From Desulfofustis glycolicus DSM 9705 (GTDB lineage: Bacteria > Desulfobacterota > Desulfobulbia > Desulfobulbales > Desulfocapsaceae), in the NCBI RefSeq assembly GCF_900130015.1, contig NZ_FQXS01000004.1, forward strand, positions 124,001 to 188,000: a DNA stretch of 64,000 bases, in the 5' to 3' direction. This document shows positions 62,933 through 64,000 of this stretch, piece by piece. The stretch's first letter is position 1. The number at the start of each line of letters is the position of its first letter. The notes beneath the pieces were generated by a model. It searched no databases. It was given only the letters and a program-made list of their open reading frames with translations, and was not told the DNA's origin. The position numbers and the translations under genes were made by a program.

Positions 62933-64000
62933 TCAGACGCGCAACGAAGCATCGACAGTGCCGATGCTCTCCTTGTTTTTCTCGAGTATCGGATGGACGT
63001 ATTCTTCAAGAAACTCCTCGGTCTGCCGGCAGGCCCGTCCGGTGAATTGGCGGTAATCGCCGGTCATCGCGGTTAATTCGGAGCCATTGAGGGGAATGCG
63101 GGGATCATCGGCCAGACGGAGAAGCAAATCGTTATCCCGGGCCTCCTGTTTGACCATCAACCCGGCCGCCACGGAGTGCTCCTTGATGACTTCGTGCATC
63201 AGCTGTCGACTGCAGCCACGGTTGACCGCCTCCATAAGGATCTTCTCGGTGACCATGAACGGCAGCTCGGAAGCAATATGTTTTTCAATTTGTTTCGTAT
63301 ATACAACCATATTTGATGTTATGTTAATAAACAACTTTAATATTGCGTCTGTCAACAAAAAGGCCTGCGGGATATCCATTCGGCGAATAGCTGAATCATC
63401 GAGTGTTCGCTCGAACCATTGGTTTGCATATGTCGAATAAAAATCAGCGGGTAGTCCCATCAATTTGCGGGCCAGTCCGGTCATTCGTTCCGATCTCATC
63501 GGGTTACGCTTATAGGCCATTGCCGAAGAGCCGGTCTGATTACTGGCAAACGGCTCCTCCTGAACCTTGAGATTGGAGAGCAATCGTAGGTCAACAGCAA
63601 ATTTGTGGGCCGTTGCAGCGATTCCGGCGAGTATCTCGACCAGTTTAATATCGTGTTTTCTGCTATATGTTTGGCCGGTTACCGGATATGAGCCGACGAA
63701 GCCGAGTTTTTCCGCGACCAACTGGTCAAGGCGGCGGACTTTTTCGTGATCCCCTTGAAAAAGCTCGAGAAAAGTGGCTTGCGTGCCGACCGTGCCTTTG
63801 GCGCCACGCGCCCTGAACCGTTCCAGAAATGCCTCGATAGAATTGAAATCTGTTAACAAATCAAGCAGATAAAGCGTGTTACGTTTACCAACGGTGGTCG
63901 GCTGTGCCGGCTGGTAATGGGTATACCCGAGGGTCGGCAGGTCTTTATATCGCTCACAAAAAGCTGCCAACTGATCGATAACATTGAGTAAACCAGCCCT
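62933..64000 (-). CDS. purB: Adenylosuccinate lyase, 5' end beyond window
   Basis: Cleaves adenylosuccinate and SAICAR in purine synthesis. The open frame continues past the right edge, so about 355 C-terminal residues are present out of a usual 430-480. The fumarase-superfamily signature GSSAMAYKRNPMRSER carries the mobile loop, and TLGYTHYQPAQPTTVGKR is the His-containing substrate motif. LFINITSNMVVYTKQ in the middle is PurB-like. Followed by DUF4911 and miaB. Confidence 0.94.
   Translation of the reverse strand, partial: RAGLLNVIDQLAAFCERYKDLPTLGYTHYQPAQPTTVGKRNTLYLLDLLTDFNSIEAFLERFRARGAKGTVGTQATFLELFQGDHEKVRRLDQLVAEKLGFVGSYPVTGQTYSRKHDIKLVEILAGIAATAHKFAVDLRLLSNLKVQEEPFASNQTGSSAMAYKRNPMRSERMTGLARKLMGLPADFYSTYANQWFERTLDDSAIRRMDIPQAFLLTDAILKLFINITSNMVVYTKQIEKHIASELPFMVTEKILMEAVNRGCSRQLMHEVIKEHSVAAGLMVKQEARDNDLLLRLADDPRIPLNGSELTAMTGDYRQFTGRACRQTEEFLEEYVHPILEKNKESIGTVDASLRV

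Noticed and set aside
1-64000. CRISPR arrays, insertion sequences, prophage and rRNA genes.
   Set aside because: No regularly spaced repeats, transposase, integrase or phage structural genes, and no rRNA sequence were seen anywhere in the window.

Overview
The window reads as ordinary chromosome from a Gram-negative anaerobe, most likely a marine sulfate-reducing Desulfobacterota of the Desulfobulbales type. That placement is inference. It rests on lipid A genes (lpxC, lpxK, lpxB), a glycyl radical enzyme with its activase, a tungsten-type aldehyde:ferredoxin oxidoreductase, a DUF4911 protein beside purB and miaB, and the absence of any phage, insertion sequence or CRISPR array.

Layout. 1-3.1 kb (minus strand): a ketosynthase, an acyl carrier protein and a truncated CrtI-like flavoprotein, probably a small specialised lipid or polyene operon. 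3.4-4.6 kb: eukaryotic-type NADP isocitrate dehydrogenase with a hairpin after it. 4.7-5.4 kb: an orphan PqqD-like protein and a decayed stretch. 5.9-26.4 kb: an amino-acid catabolic island. It holds proline dehydrogenase, AOR with a MoaD/ThiS-like partner, P5C dehydrogenase, a FadR-type GntR regulator, a fused L-serine dehydratase, a second GntR regulator, a DctPQM TRAP transporter with a previously uncalled 50-residue membrane protein, an ornithine-cyclodeaminase-family reductase, a DMT permease, trans-4-hydroxy-L-proline dehydratase (HypD) with its activase, an XRE-cupin regulator and a ketol-acid-reductoisomerase-like protein without the usual catalytic residues. 26.6-38.4 kb: yjbQ, lpxC, lpxK, a complete branched-chain amino-acid ABC operon, a Gfo/Idh oxidoreductase, lpxB, an Smr protein and a nucleotide-sugar dehydrogenase. 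38.5-48.2 kb: queosine genes queD/queE, DUF1015, a TrmN6-like methyltransferase, a ComM-type ATPase, two unknown proteins, thiL, dCMP deaminase, a hydrolase and tRNA-His. 48.3-64 kb: a zinc-ribbon protein, a prephenate dehydratase-dehydrogenase fusion, a helicase-exonuclease fusion (MrfA plus MrfB in one chain), ldcA, coaX, cutA, a divergent type II topoisomerase pair, miaB and the 3' part of purB.

How the island could work (inference from gene content): the TRAP system imports an amino or imino acid. HypD dehydrates trans-4-hydroxy-L-proline to pyrroline-5-carboxylate (P5C), and proline dehydrogenase feeds proline into the same intermediate. P5C dehydrogenase makes glutamate. AOR could oxidise the open-chain semialdehyde or another aldehyde using ferredoxin. 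No proC is visible, so the OCD-family protein and the KARI-like protein are candidates for imine-reducing steps. An identical 15-bp palindrome lies in the promoter of the first GntR gene and upstream of proline dehydrogenase, and a different 23-bp near-palindrome lies between the second GntR gene and the TRAP operon, so at least two regulatory circuits can be read from the DNA.

At larger scale, two 135/136-bp intergenic copies of an inverted-end repeat (5.8 kb and 50.7 kb), with a solo end at 46.6 kb, point to an undescribed small dispersed element family in this genome.
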